NCBI GenBank assembly: GCA_016165875.1
Contig: JABBOT010000003.1
Span: forward strand, 30,175,663-30,239,662
Source of the DNA: Acanthopleura granulata
Taxonomy: Eukaryota > Mollusca > Polyplacophora > Chitonida > Chitonidae
Direction of reading: 5' to 3'
DNA: 64,000 nucleotides
The position numbers were made by a program, and so were the translations under genes. Shown here piece after piece: positions 46,101-49,027 of the stretch; position 1 is the first letter of the stretch, and the number at the start of each line of letters is the position of its first letter. Under the pieces are notes generated by a model that was given only the letters and a program-made list of their open reading frames with translations, did not search any database and was not told the origin of the DNA.

Positions 46101-47303
46101 GCAAATTCACTGTCATTCCACTATTTGTATTTTGCCCCATTTTCCAAGTCCTAGTCATCAGGTAGATGTGTTTTCCATGTTGCACCCCAGGTGTTTTATA
46201 TGGACACGTATTGAGATAAGTTCACCTGGAAAAAACTGATTCTCCTTTTAATGGGGAACTTCTGCTTGACAGGCTTGAAGCTAAAATAGCCGTGACATTG
46301 CGCAAAATTCCATGTCATGTTGTACTGTGCACAATGCTCGTCTCAACAATGACTAAAAGAGTTGCTTCACAGAAAAACCATATATGGGAAGGCAATCTCA
46401 GTTGGCCATGATGCATTTGGGATAAGTGACAAATAGCCTATTTGGCTCGCGGTTTATGTGAATGTGGTCCTGTGGCATTTGCCTATCATTGCAATGTTCC
46501 AAATGCTTATTGGGTTACATTACACTTTATCGGCTGTCTGTATGGTAGAACTCGGACATCTTTACCAGCTGCTACATAGGCACAGGTTTAGTGGGGAAGG
46601 CCTTTGATCTTTTGGTTTTACTCGCGCTGAAATTTTCTCGACATGTTTCAGAGTGATTATTTGAAGCTGAAACATTGAATTTGTGATCTTCAGTGATGCT
46701 AGAGCACATTGTCACTAATAGTATCATGAGTTGAAGGTTCCTGGAATTGCCAAAAGGTTCTCACCCGCAAAATATAATTAAAAACAGTACCACTGACGGG
46801 GACGAGTTGCATCATGCCAGTATTCCCGATGTGATATTCAACACTGCAGTCATCTGTGGTCACATCCCCTTCACTGACTGCCCACCAGAACATGTATAGT
46901 GGTACCGTTAAAGCTCTCACGAAGCAATAAAAGTGAGGGCCCACATTATCATGGTCAGCTGTTTCTAAATTTTTTTCCCCCCGACAACATTTACGTGCAT
47001 GTACAGATGTTCCATGTGTGTATTGTATGTATATATTTGCATGTCACAGCATGTCACTGTATTATATCTGTGTGTGGTCTTTACCCCTTCACCTGAACTT
47101 AGGCTGCCCTTGATGAAGCCAGAGAAGCTGTGAACATTCCAAGGGAGGCAATTCGACAACGCCATCTAGAGGAAGAGAGAAGGAAACAGGAAGAGTTGCA
47201 GGCTCAAGAGGCAGCCCAGAGAGCAGAGCTGGAAGCCAAGTCACCTAAAGGGAAGAAAGGCAGTGCAAAAGGAAAGAAAAGTGCTGGAAAGAAGAAAAAG
47301 TAA
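1043..47303 (+). CDS. ADGB: Androglobin, complete gene, 43 coding exons
   Basis: The spliced protein is about 1759 residues; vertebrate androglobin is about 1670. Order: start MASKQTKK; calpain-like region about 40-320; Lys/Asp/Glu-rich insert 324-395; rest of the calpain-like part to about 520; Ser/Thr/Pro-rich linker 520-640; [11 protein letters not shown] block and following region to 850; globin C-H part about 875-1012 with probable proximal (F8) His951; IQ motif 1063-1074; globin A-B part about 1085-1125; beta-rich regions 1130-1345; Lys-rich linkers 1345-1389 and 1455-1490; [14 protein letters not shown] block near 1518; coiled coil 1640-1740; Lys-rich end. Family role, from vertebrate work: a chimeric globin of testis and ciliated cells needed for sperm flagella, regulated with FOXJ1. 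All introns used are GT-AG and phases agree at every junction. The calpain catalytic Cys-His-Asn could not be placed confidently, so protease activity is not claimed. Orthology is secure; single exon borders are predictions. Confidence 0.95.
1108..4606 (+). other. ADGB intron 1, 3.5 kb
   Basis: AT-rich intron with no coding signal. It holds an antisense fragment of the SINE 3' body near 3590-3690, recognisable by 'caggtacctgacaaa'. Short open frames here show no family resemblance and no splice support. Confidence 0.7.
4607..4706 (+). CDS. ADGB: ADGB exon 2
   Basis: Acceptor TTGTAG, donor GTAAGT. Encodes a short Ala/Ser/Gly stretch and then [18 protein letters not shown], the conserved WPEW(S/N)-(E/D)AD-N-EKW signature at the front of the calpain-like region. 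Confidence 0.92.
5320..5910. other. GC-richer block in ADGB intron 2
   Basis: This part of intron 2 (4707-7620) is clearly richer in G and C than its surroundings. Two overlapping short open frames run through it, but neither resembles a known family nor joins the flanking exons in phase. I see no terminal repeats. It could be an old, unrecognised repeat. Confidence 0.3.
6604..6893 (+). mobile_element. tRNA-derived SINE with target-site duplication
   Basis: Flanked by direct copies of AATTCTGTTCAGG (6604-6616 and 6881-6893). The head from 6617 looks tRNA-like: GTGGCCGAGGGGGTTAGC is an A box and GAGTTCAAGTCC (6691-6702) a B box. The body carries 'atgggaagatctgcag' and the tail 'gtataagtgaaatattcttg', ending in an AAAT repeat at about 6865-6879. 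This is the best-preserved copy of the main SINE family in the window and lies in ADGB intron 2. Confidence 0.88.
7621..7671 (+). CDS. ADGB: ADGB exon 3
   Basis: Acceptor TTTCCCAG, donor GTAAGT. Encodes 17 residues, [17 protein letters not shown], the Lys-rich spacer also found in vertebrate orthologues between the WPEW motif and the FEDPEGK motif. Phase 0 at both ends. Confidence 0.9.
8180..8509 (+). other. Unidentified 109-codon open frame inside ADGB intron 3
   Basis: Open from ATG to TAG with balanced composition, unlike the AT-rich intron around it. I recognise no domain, signal peptide or membrane segment, and it cannot join exons 3 and 4 without adding a terminal stop. It may be a fragment of an old mobile element or chance. 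Real coding is unlikely. Confidence 0.2.
9220..9325. repeat. Fold-back element with ~30-bp inverted arms
   Basis: The left arm (about 9220-9249, containing TGAAGATTGAATACCATA) is the near-perfect reverse complement of the right arm (about 9296-9325, containing TATGGTATTCAACCTTCA). The spacer is about 45 bp and has no coding content. It looks like a small MITE-type element. Confidence 0.65.
9600..9698 (+). CDS. ADGB: ADGB exon 4 (start of calpain-like core)
   Basis: Acceptor TTTCCAG, donor GTGAGT. Encodes [18 protein letters not shown] and then WKRPQDF; both motifs (F-EDP-GK-ELPPSL, SWKRPQDF) are diagnostic of androglobin. Phase 0 at both ends. Confidence 0.95.
9699..12838 (+). other. ADGB intron 4, 3.1 kb
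   Basis: The middle (about 10370-11170) is of high complexity and free of the repeats common elsewhere. It includes homeodomain-like TAAT cores around 10960-10975, while 12150-12195 carries an octamer-like ATTTGCAT. This resembles enhancer sequence, but nothing proves it. A short CT repeat lies near 10660-10672. Confidence 0.4.
12839..12916 (+). CDS. ADGB: ADGB exon 5
   Basis: Acceptor TATTTCAG, donor GTAAGC. Encodes [20 protein letters not shown] followed by HIHNSE, matching the PVVV-n-FDL-S-NEH segment of the androglobin calpain-like domain. Phase 0. Confidence 0.93.
13188..13400 (+). CDS. ADGB: ADGB exon 6 (calpain-like core)
   Basis: Acceptor TTGGCAG, donor GTATGT; 71 codons, phase 0. 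Contains [12 protein letters not shown] and then [11 protein letters not shown], the most recognisable androglobin block. In calpains this part of the fold carries the active-site Cys helix; no QG--GDCW motif is visible here. Confidence 0.96.
13447..13697 (+). mobile_element. Degraded SINE copy, sense
   Basis: Shares the parts of the 6604 element in the same order: GGCTTTCGTGGCCAACTGG head, 'tgggaaggtcttccag' body, 'aaaatgctggcc', 'gtacaagtgaaattttgttgag', and an A-rich tail. More diverged; I saw no clear target duplication. ADGB intron 6. Confidence 0.7.
13859..13998 (+). CDS. ADGB: ADGB exon 7
   Basis: Acceptor TTTAACAG, donor GTATGT; ends with two bases of a split codon. Encodes [20 protein letters not shown] and then [15 protein letters not shown]. 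The ID(D)-PFD turn corresponds to the calpain 'V-VDD-LP' strand, and LWPMLL-KA to the calpain 'W--LLEKAYAK' helix. Confidence 0.96.
14533..14622 (+). CDS. ADGB: ADGB exon 8
   Basis: Acceptor TTTTCAG, donor GTAAGT. Encodes [20 protein letters not shown] then GWLPETIPL, equivalent to the EFTVIHALTGWLPE block of vertebrate androglobin. Joins both neighbours with two split bases. Confidence 0.94.
15098..15230 (+). CDS. ADGB: ADGB exon 9
   Basis: Acceptor TTTGTAG, donor GTAAGT. Encodes [19 protein letters not shown] and a charged continuation. Closes the first half of the calpain-like region. Phase 0 at its end. Confidence 0.9.
15305..15420 (+). mobile_element. SINE 3' fragment, sense
   Basis: Only the body end and tail remain: 'gggttccccccaagctc', 'aataacgttggctgccgtg', 'aactgaaatattcttgagtg', 'catagaacacca'. 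Truncated relative of the 6604 element, in ADGB intron 9. Confidence 0.6.
15919..16039 (+). CDS. ADGB: ADGB exon 10 (Lys-rich insert)
   Basis: Acceptor TGCCACAG, donor GTATAT. Encodes a highly charged Lys/Glu/Asp run (KEEKGDKDS..., [13 protein letters not shown]). Low-complexity linker inserted inside the calpain-like region; vertebrate orthologues have a comparable charged insertion. Likely disordered. Ends on one split base. Confidence 0.85.
16390..16458 (+). CDS. ADGB: ADGB exon 11 (Lys-rich insert)
   Basis: Acceptor TTTTTCAG, donor GTAAGT. Encodes alternating Lys/Asp (KDKDKDKDK type), continuing exon 10. Both flanking introns are phase 1, so the exon is skippable in frame and could vary between isoforms. 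Confidence 0.82.
17282..17397 (+). CDS. ADGB: ADGB exon 12
   Basis: Acceptor is a long T tract then GTAAAG; donor GTATGT. After a short acidic start it encodes [20 protein letters not shown] then LGEV, matching the region where the androglobin calpain-like fold resumes after the charged insert. The acceptor is the weakest of this set. Confidence 0.82.
17794..17971 (+). CDS. ADGB: ADGB exon 13
   Basis: Acceptor GTTAACAG, donor GTCAGT. Encodes [20 protein letters not shown] then RSCPL, a Pro-rich turn, and PAWKLIRPR. The LRQ-GLSH-Y-HPV-(I/V)T-TRSCPL block is strongly conserved in androglobins. Confidence 0.95.
18010..18085 (+). mobile_element. SINE tail of a second type
   Basis: 'gatatggctgaaatacagcc' followed by 'aatatgacattaagccca' and an ATTT repeat. 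This tail style is common in molluscan SINEs and differs from the 6604 family. Only the 3' end is recognisable. A related tail ('tggcgttaaatcctagtcattcattta') lies at about 17165-17205. Confidence 0.45.
18362..18455 (+). CDS. ADGB: ADGB exon 14
   Basis: Acceptor TTTGTTCAG, donor GTAAGT. Encodes [20 protein letters not shown], aligning with the 'EISSPFLNYRVTPF-IPT' block of vertebrate androglobin. Ends with two split bases. Confidence 0.92.
19059..19197 (+). CDS. ADGB: ADGB exon 15
   Basis: Acceptor TGTTTCAG, donor GTGAGT. Encodes [20 protein letters not shown] and a Ser/Glu-rich continuation. Low-complexity linker after the calpain-like part; little to compare with, but phase and splice sites fit. 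Confidence 0.82.
20093..20179 (+). CDS. ADGB: ADGB exon 16 (Ser/Thr/Pro linker)
   Basis: Acceptor ATTTCAG, donor GTAAGT; 29 codons, phase 0. Encodes [20 protein letters not shown]. Disordered basic linker. Being phase 0 on both sides it can be skipped in frame. Confidence 0.78.
20868..20982 (+). CDS. ADGB: ADGB exon 17 (basic linker)
   Basis: Acceptor TTTTCAG followed by another CAG, so a 3-nt NAGNAG shift (start 20868 or 20871) is possible. Donor GTACTG. Encodes [20 protein letters not shown] then a Pro/Ser/Lys tail. Ends on one split base. Confidence 0.75.
21941..22300 (+). repeat. 15-bp minisatellite, 24 units
   Basis: Unit TCTGTCCCTATCCCT, exactly 24 copies over 360 bp. Units differ mainly at one T/C site (CCCTATCC or CCCCATCC). 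Because 15 is a multiple of three and the unit lacks stops, long frames open on both strands (PIPSV, CPYPF, GTEGM/I repeats). These are by-products of the repeat, not genes. Confidence 0.97.
22536..22619 (+). repeat. 42-bp direct duplication
   Basis: Two adjacent, apparently identical 42-bp units, each starting GGTCATGTAGATATTTAAAA. The identity suggests a recent event or an assembly artefact. Confidence 0.9.
23057..23216 (+). CDS. ADGB: ADGB exon 18
   Basis: Acceptor TTGAGCAG, donor GTAAGT. Acidic start, then [18 protein letters not shown], matching the androglobin 'W-DY--F--CF' block at the beginning of the central region. Ends with two split bases. Confidence 0.92.
23330..23512 (+). mobile_element. 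SINE copy, sense, with duplicated head segment
   Basis: Carries 'ggcctccttggccaa' twice at the head (about 23334-23375), then 'gtacatgggaag', 'cccaccataatgctctcggcc', 'gtataagtgaaatattcttgagtac' and 'aaacaccaatcaa'. Same family as 6604-6893. ADGB intron 18. Confidence 0.7.
23702..23765 (+). CDS. ADGB: ADGB exon 19
   Basis: Acceptor TCTGTTTCAG, donor GTATCT. Encodes [21 protein letters not shown], continuing the F-KCF-(S/T)LHIFHKP-TY block of the central region. Phase 0 at its end. Confidence 0.9.
24258..24398 (+). CDS. ADGB: ADGB exon 20
   Basis: Acceptor GTCTTACAG, donor GTGAGT; 47 codons, phase 0. Encodes a Ser/Thr/Pro/Lys-rich low-complexity linker (GKDKKGTSG..., [20 protein letters not shown]). 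Weak conservation; accepted on phase and splice sites. Cleanly skippable. Confidence 0.72.
24757..24886. mobile_element. MITE-like element, 130 bp
   Basis: Ends in inverted repeats GGGGCCAATTTCATGA (24757) and TCATGAAACTGGCCCC (to 24886), 15 of 16 positions pairing. The interior is partly palindromic around 'ttagctaagtgctacttagcacta'. No coding capacity. ADGB intron 20. Confidence 0.8.
26119..26152 (+). CDS. ADGB: ADGB exon 21 (short)
   Basis: Acceptor ATTTCTAG, donor GTATCC; 34 nt encoding [11 protein letters not shown] plus one split base. Joins exon 22 to give [20 protein letters not shown], matching the 'YYLLVDSL-PTEI-VS-S' motif of androglobin. The donor is weak but the product fits. 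Confidence 0.8.
26311..26490 (+). CDS. ADGB: ADGB exon 22
   Basis: Acceptor TGTGATCAG, donor GTAACT. Encodes [19 protein letters not shown], a Pro patch, then a Lys/Ser-rich stretch. Conserved first half and linker second half. Ends on one split base. Confidence 0.92.
26818..26960 (+). mobile_element. Second tRNA-headed repeat family, copy 1
   Basis: Contains 'tgcgggttcagtccctggcc' (B-box-like) followed by 'gacctggaatttgtg', matching the copies at 36955-37080 and 37401-37540. Boundaries are approximate. An unassigned repeat-like block ('ggtgccttcaacatggcgcc', 'cagtgagtcagcactata') precedes it at about 26520-26790. Confidence 0.5.
28404..28554 (+). CDS. ADGB: ADGB exon 23
   Basis: Acceptor CATTTCAG, donor GTAAGT. 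Encodes a Pro-rich start, [20 protein letters not shown] then [10 protein letters not shown]. The 'PY-WKS-V-GQ--L---TTA-KA--L-LP-G' pattern is typical of the segment before the globin part. Ends with two split bases. Confidence 0.93.
29005..29119 (+). CDS. ADGB: ADGB exon 24 (entry to globin domain)
   Basis: Acceptor ATGTTTCAG, donor GTGAGT. Encodes [20 protein letters not shown] then [27 protein letters not shown] is the conserved lead-in to the globin C-H part. Phase 0 at its end. Confidence 0.95.
29399..29566 (+). CDS. ADGB: ADGB exon 25 (globin E-F region, proximal His)
   Basis: Acceptor TGTTTCAG, donor GTATGG; 56 codons, phase 0. [16 protein letters not shown] fits helix E, and [20 protein letters not shown] fits helix F. 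The His of WAHC (residue 951) takes the place of the haem-binding F8 His in LHC-type globins. The distal E7 residue was not assigned with confidence. Confidence 0.93.
29755..29850 (-). mobile_element. SINE body fragment, antisense
   Basis: Contains 'ccaggtacctgacaaacctc' and 'ttgacttaactagggacagtt', matching fragments near 3590-3690 and 53600-53692. Antisense piece of the SINE middle region, in ADGB intron 25. Confidence 0.5.
30002..30143 (+). CDS. ADGB: ADGB exon 26 (globin G-H region)
   Basis: Acceptor TATCGCCAG, donor GTGAGT. Encodes [19 protein letters not shown], then [18 protein letters not shown]. The first part fits helix G and the second helix H. Ends on one split base. Confidence 0.94.
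30517..30567 (+). CDS. ADGB: ADGB exon 27
   Basis: Acceptor TGTCTCAG, donor GTAAGT. Encodes [17 protein letters not shown], a basic linker between the globin C-H part and the IQ motif. Phase 1 on both sides. Confidence 0.78.
31982..31996 (+). CDS. ADGB: ADGB exon 28, candidate 15-nt microexon
   Basis: Acceptor CTTCCTGTAG, donor GTAGGT. Adds QASVE between exons 27 and 29. Phase 1 on both sides and 15 nt long, so inclusion or skipping both keep the frame. Supported only by splice consensus and phase. Confidence 0.5.
32940..32979 (+). CDS. ADGB: ADGB exon 29
   Basis: Acceptor TACTTGCAG, donor GTAAGA. Encodes [13 protein letters not shown] with the next exon; an 'ENPW--KYM-PS-DE' type motif precedes the IQ in androglobins. 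Ends with two split bases. Confidence 0.85.
33268..33362 (+). CDS. ADGB: ADGB exon 30 (IQ motif)
   Basis: Acceptor TGTCACCAG, donor GTGAGT. Encodes [20 protein letters not shown], then [23 protein letters not shown] (residues 1063-1074) is an IQ calmodulin-binding motif, IQ---RG---R, with Gln at the usual first Arg. In this family it sits inside the permuted globin. Confidence 0.95.
33912..34005 (+). CDS. ADGB: ADGB exon 31 (globin helix A-B)
   Basis: Acceptor TATTACAG, donor GTAGGA. Encodes [20 protein letters not shown] then FLFR. The Leu/Gln run, Trp1097 and 'E-HGL-LF--LF' fit globin helices A and B, which come last in the permuted order. Ends with two split bases. Confidence 0.94.
34189..34323 (+). 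CDS. ADGB: ADGB exon 32
   Basis: Acceptor TTTTCCAG, donor GTAGGT. Starts [15 protein letters not shown], completing the helix B/C transition, and continues into [20 protein letters not shown], the first strand of the following beta-rich region. Confidence 0.94.
34710..34863 (+). CDS. ADGB: ADGB exon 33 (beta-rich region)
   Basis: Acceptor ATGTTGCAG, donor GTATAT. Encodes [20 protein letters not shown], then [19 protein letters not shown]. Resembles the REVF-V-E-MLV-PK-Y-P----LRVI-ND-G-EIP block of androglobin. The comparison with calpain C2-like domain III is inference. Phase 0 at its end. Confidence 0.94.
35095..35282 (+). CDS. ADGB: ADGB exon 34 (beta-rich region)
   Basis: Acceptor CTTGCAG, donor GTAGGA. 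Encodes [20 protein letters not shown], then [15 protein letters not shown] and [19 protein letters not shown]. Matches the [23 protein letters not shown] block and [14 protein letters not shown] motif. Confidence 0.95.
35400..35585 (+). repeat. Degenerate tandem repeat
   Basis: Phrases such as 'aatgaacttgactacac', 'catgaccagatgaa' and 'catgccaa' recur roughly every 80 bp. The decayed array lies in ADGB intron 34. Confidence 0.5.
35961..36211 (+). CDS. ADGB: ADGB exon 35
   Basis: Acceptor TCCTCTAG, donor GTGAGT after a 3' part rich in Lys/Asp/His. Encodes [34 protein letters not shown], and a [12 protein letters not shown] strand. GC-richer than the neighbouring exons. An alternative weak donor (GTTCTC at 36200) exists; the GTGAGT choice matches the phase of exon 36. 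Confidence 0.88.
36279..36345 (+). repeat. 39-bp-spaced short direct repeat
   Basis: GGCAGCTGGAGGAGGCAGTG occurs at 36279 and again at 36318. It lies just inside ADGB intron 35 and is too short to classify. Confidence 0.8.
36955..37080 (+). mobile_element. Second tRNA-headed repeat family, copy 2
   Basis: Contains 'gtgcgactctcaccatgaag', B-box-like 'caagttcagtctcg' and 'gacttggaatttgt'. Same order as the copies at 26818 and 37401. ADGB intron 35. Confidence 0.45.
37235..37335 (+). CDS. ADGB: ADGB exon 36 (Lys/Ser linker)
   Basis: Acceptor TTGATTGCAG, donor GTAAGA. Encodes [20 protein letters not shown] and continues Lys/Ser-rich. Probably disordered. Phase 0 at its end. Confidence 0.82.
37401..37540 (+). 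mobile_element. Second tRNA-headed repeat family, copy 3
   Basis: The head reads like a tRNA of the Leu/Ser type: 'catggctgagtggttagggc' (A box) and 'tgcggtttcaatcccg' (B box), followed by 'agactgggaatttgtgg'. Best copy of this family. No acceptor-stem pairing is evident, so it is not called a tRNA gene. Confidence 0.6.
38514..38573 (+). CDS. ADGB: ADGB exon 37
   Basis: Acceptor TGTTTTCAG, donor GTACTC; 20 codons, phase 0 at both ends. Encodes [19 protein letters not shown], leading into the PHKYIVQA strand. Confidence 0.85.
38782..38893 (+). CDS. ADGB: ADGB exon 38
   Basis: Acceptor TTGACAG, donor GTTTGT. Encodes [20 protein letters not shown], then [17 protein letters not shown]. Fits the 'KY-IQA-VL-DSWPL---SW-FV--LKE-EK' region of androglobin. 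Ends on one split base. Confidence 0.9.
39527..39723 (+). CDS. ADGB: ADGB exon 39
   Basis: Acceptor ACATTTCAG, donor GTCAGT. Encodes a Pro/Lys start, a Gly/Lys/Asp low-complexity run ([14 protein letters not shown]), then [18 protein letters not shown]. The last part matches 'KPFW-LR-VS' of the C-terminal region. Phase 0 at its end. Confidence 0.9.
39781..39956. mobile_element. Fold-back (MITE-like) element, copy 1
   Basis: Nested inverted arms: 'tttgaaaacacccccttgg' (39812) pairs with 'caaaggggcgttttcaaa' (to 39921); 'aagtagtatgacc' pairs with 'ggttcataccactt'; an outer 'tgcaaat...gggc' pairs with 'gca...atttgca'. Whole unit about 160-175 bp. A diverged relative lies at 52876-53030. Confidence 0.75.
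40241..40540 (+). repeat. Dispersed ~300-bp repeat, copy A
   Basis: Matches the reverse complement of 55096-55402 along its length: 'aaagtgaaagacag', 'aagttaagtttgcca', 'ggacaatatt', 'gtggaaattgacat', 'gcagccattctg', 'tgggctgtgacgt', 'ataacataaaatgat'. No coding frame. Probably a non-autonomous transposable element. Confidence 0.85.
41984..42070 (+). pseudogene. Decayed copy of ADGB exon 40 (distal)
   Basis: 'aggtgaagaaggatacag' followed by 'tgagagctgatgag' repeats the start of exon 40, including upstream 'tctgtgcttgttcaccca'. The equivalent frame meets TAG after three codons and the acceptor-equivalent reads CAA rather than CAG, so it is probably not spliced. Its 3' part diverges from exon 40 but matches the proximal copy. 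Confidence 0.8.
42515..42601 (+). pseudogene. Decayed copy of ADGB exon 40 (proximal)
   Basis: Starts 'tatgctgtgcttgtttacc' exactly 87 bp before the same motif upstream of the real exon 40 (42602). Then 'gatgttaagcgaaggaag' and 'cagagagctgatgaga' parallel the exon with a one-base deletion that breaks its frame. The tail ('atatgtttgagtgtatggtg') matches the distal copy. Confidence 0.82.
42624..42719 (+). CDS. ADGB: ADGB exon 40
   Basis: Acceptor TTACCCAG, donor GTCAGT; 32 codons, phase 0. Encodes [20 protein letters not shown], then [20 protein letters not shown]-(E/Q)IRAMK-AWE-AEPGRA is one of the best conserved C-terminal motifs. Two decayed copies lie upstream. Confidence 0.96.
42751..43240 (+). 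repeat. 52-bp minisatellite, about 9 copies
   Basis: Unit contains 'agagatcagggtgttacacc', 'acacagtgtgt' and 'ggtttgtaaggatctgct'. The AGAGATC landmark recurs at 42751, 42803, 42855, 42907, 42959, 43011, 43063, 43115 and 43167, each exactly 52 bp apart, then at 43216. Copies carry many substitutions, but length is held until the last unit. ADGB intron 40. Confidence 0.95.
43293..43439 (+). repeat. 48-bp imperfect tandem repeat, 3 copies
   Basis: Each unit begins 'ttttcatttttacca' or 'ttttcacttttacca' and ends near 'ggatttgagtg'. Spacing is 48 bp. A minus-strand frame through it reads as a 16-residue repeat; this is a by-product. Confidence 0.8.
43719..43981 (+). CDS. ADGB: ADGB exon 41
   Basis: Acceptor TTGTTTAG, donor GTCAGT; 263 nt, the longest coding exon. 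Starts [14 protein letters not shown] (family: 'A-QSRLKYL'), followed by an acidic Glu/Asp/Thr stretch, a Pro run ([10 protein letters not shown]), and LDITPFL. Mostly disordered linker. Ends with two split bases. Confidence 0.92.
44693..44876 (+). CDS. ADGB: ADGB exon 42 (coiled coil)
   Basis: Acceptor TTGTCAG, donor GTACCA. Encodes Gln/Glu/Arg-rich helix: [20 protein letters not shown], then [17 protein letters not shown]. Matches the C-terminal coiled coil of androglobin. Phase 0 at its end, joining exon 43 to give SLQ-AALDEAR, comparable to vertebrate MQD-SLDEAR. Confidence 0.93.
45854..46015 (+). CDS. Possible alternative last exon of ADGB
   Basis: Acceptor TCTGTTCTAG, phase 0, then 53 codons to TAA. 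It starts [20 protein letters not shown], against [10 protein letters not shown] at the true last exon. It could follow exon 42 and replace the Lys-rich end, or act as a 21-nt cassette through a GTCAGA donor at 45875. I saw no close AATAAA, so it may be a relic. Not in the main model. Confidence 0.3.
   Translation, partial: AKLDSCRVRLYQTKQQALGLAGLRRDRVLPPDPMSDNPLFIPLLIPAEPQLPS
47103..47303 (+). CDS. ADGB: ADGB exon 43 (last, stop codon)
   Basis: Acceptor AACTTAG, stop TAA at 47301-47303. Encodes [20 protein letters not shown], a continuing coiled coil, then [17 protein letters not shown]. Vertebrate androglobin also ends in a run of Lys. Confidence 0.95.
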   Translation, partial: AALDEAREAVNIPREAIRQRHLEEERRKQEELQAQEAAQRAELEAKSPKGKKGSAKGKKSAGKKKK

Positions 47304-47387
47304 CTCCTTTTCTTAGGTGCCAAATTATGTACTATAAAAATTTAAGTTATATCACAGATGTTTGATGCATATTTGTAAATGATTTGC

Positions 47388-47393
47388 AATAAA
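47388..47393 (+). terminator. ADGB polyadenylation signal
   Basis: AATAAA 85 bp after the stop codon. A second AATAAA at 48498-48503 could serve a longer 3'UTR of about 1.2 kb. Confidence 0.7.
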
Positions 47394-48408
47394 TTTTATT
47401 CCATGTAATGATATGTATAAATACTTCAAGCTGCATGTACTATTTCATTATTGCTTGACTTTTAACATTTGCATAAACTTTGAATGCTGTGATATTTTTT
47501 GAGCGCTATTAGCAATTCTTTGTGTACAATGTAAATGTATAGAATTGATTTTGTGTATAAAACCATTGAAATGTAAAATTTATAATCCATTGTTATGAAT
47601 ATCTATGTTATTTGACTTGTACTGTAGGTTGTACATCTCAAGTGTATTGGTGTTGGCTTACCCATATCCCACAGTGTTGGACTGAATTCTGCAACTTAGG
47701 CATTATTACTTTGTCATTCACATGCTTTCAACTGTAGATGTACCAATAATTGCAACACAATTAATCAGGGTGTTTTTCTTTTTGCATAACCTAGGTAAAC
47801 ATTATAGCAAACTCATCGTATGCATTTGTACATTTGAACATTCAGCTTTTTGTATATAAAACTTTCCACAGGAAATGAAGTGGTTACAAAGAGTTTCCCC
47901 AACAATAAATCAACAAGACCTTCAAAACCCGTCCTTCTGTTATTTTGGTAAAATATCTGCAACGCAAGTCAAACAAAACATATTTTTCATATTCGTGTCT
48001 GTACGAGGTGATGTAAAGTGTTGTGACAGTAGAGCAACTAGCCGGTTATACTGTGAATGTTTTGTGAAGATATTTTGTACTATTTTCTTACACCGTATGA
48101 TGACGTCTGTCTGTTGGTCTGCAATGACCGTATAACAGACGGCTGCCTTAGCCCTTACCTCCGTCCCCAGTTAAAGGTTTTCAGCCGTCCATCCTTCTGT
48201 CTGACACACACACGTCAAACAGCCCTTCATTTCCGTCCTACATATACATATAGCACTATATGAAGCACTAGCAGGCCTTACCACACAAGTAGCAGCACCT
48301 AGGTATTCGGGGCCTTCCAACTGACGACCCTGCACACAGGCTGTCAGTTGTATCCTCTTCAGCAATGGTTGTGACTAGTATGTACAGTTGTAGAATACAT
48401 AAGCTATA

Positions 48409-48431
48409 CATATATATATATATATATATAT
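48409..48431 (+). repeat. (TA)n microsatellite
   Basis: Uninterrupted TA dinucleotides of about 22 bp between the two ADGB polyA signals. Confidence 0.95.
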
Positions 48432-48531
48432 GTATTAATACCATACATTTGTGATGCCTTATGTGAAAACATTCCATCTTGTACATTTCATGTGTATAAT
48501 AAAATGTGTGATTATATTCCATCTGGTAGTT

Positions 48532-48628
48532 CTATTTATTTATTCAGTGTTTAACGCCAAGAGTATTTCACTGATAGTGGCCAGCATTATGGTGGGAAGA
48601 AACCAGGCAGATCCTGGGGAAATATAGT
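48532..48628 (-). mobile_element. SINE tail, antisense
   Basis: Reads on the minus strand as the SINE end: 'ccaccataatgctggccac', 'gtgaaatactcttggcgtt', AAAT repeat. Lies beyond the distal ADGB polyA signal. Confidence 0.65.
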
Positions 48629-49021
48629 TGTTGTCTGTGTTATCAATAGTATACTATATCATGCATAGTATCAAACAGGTTTATTTTTTCATTTGATTGT
48701 TTAATTGATTGGTGGTTATTGCTACACTGAACAATACGTCACTTTCCTATACAACAGCAGTCAAGTTTATGGGTGAATGAAACAGGGTCTCAGTAATGTC
48801 CCAATACGACACGCTGACACGAAGCCTCCTGAATGTCTGGAAGTCCCAGTCATATTAAGCCTAAGTTTTGGTACTCCACTACTTCGTGAATTGGCATGAA
48901 CTTCCCGTTTGGGTCTAGCTCCCCTACATTCCCCTCTCACTCTAGTCACCCTGACTTTGTTGTGCGGGGCTCCAGTAATAAATTATCCAAATGCAAAACG
49001 TCTTTTAATTGAGAAAAGCTA

Positions 49022-49027
49022 TTTATT
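49022..49027 (-). terminator. TMEM135 candidate polyadenylation signal
   Basis: TTTATT on the plus strand, AATAAA on the minus, about 1.5 kb past the TMEM135 stop. Another lies near 49778. Which is used cannot be decided here. Confidence 0.45.

Noticed and set aside
46899..47096. ADGB coding sequence extending upstream of exon 43
   Set aside because: The frame ends before the AACTTAG acceptor, and exon 42 joins exon 43 directly with good alignment to vertebrate androglobin.
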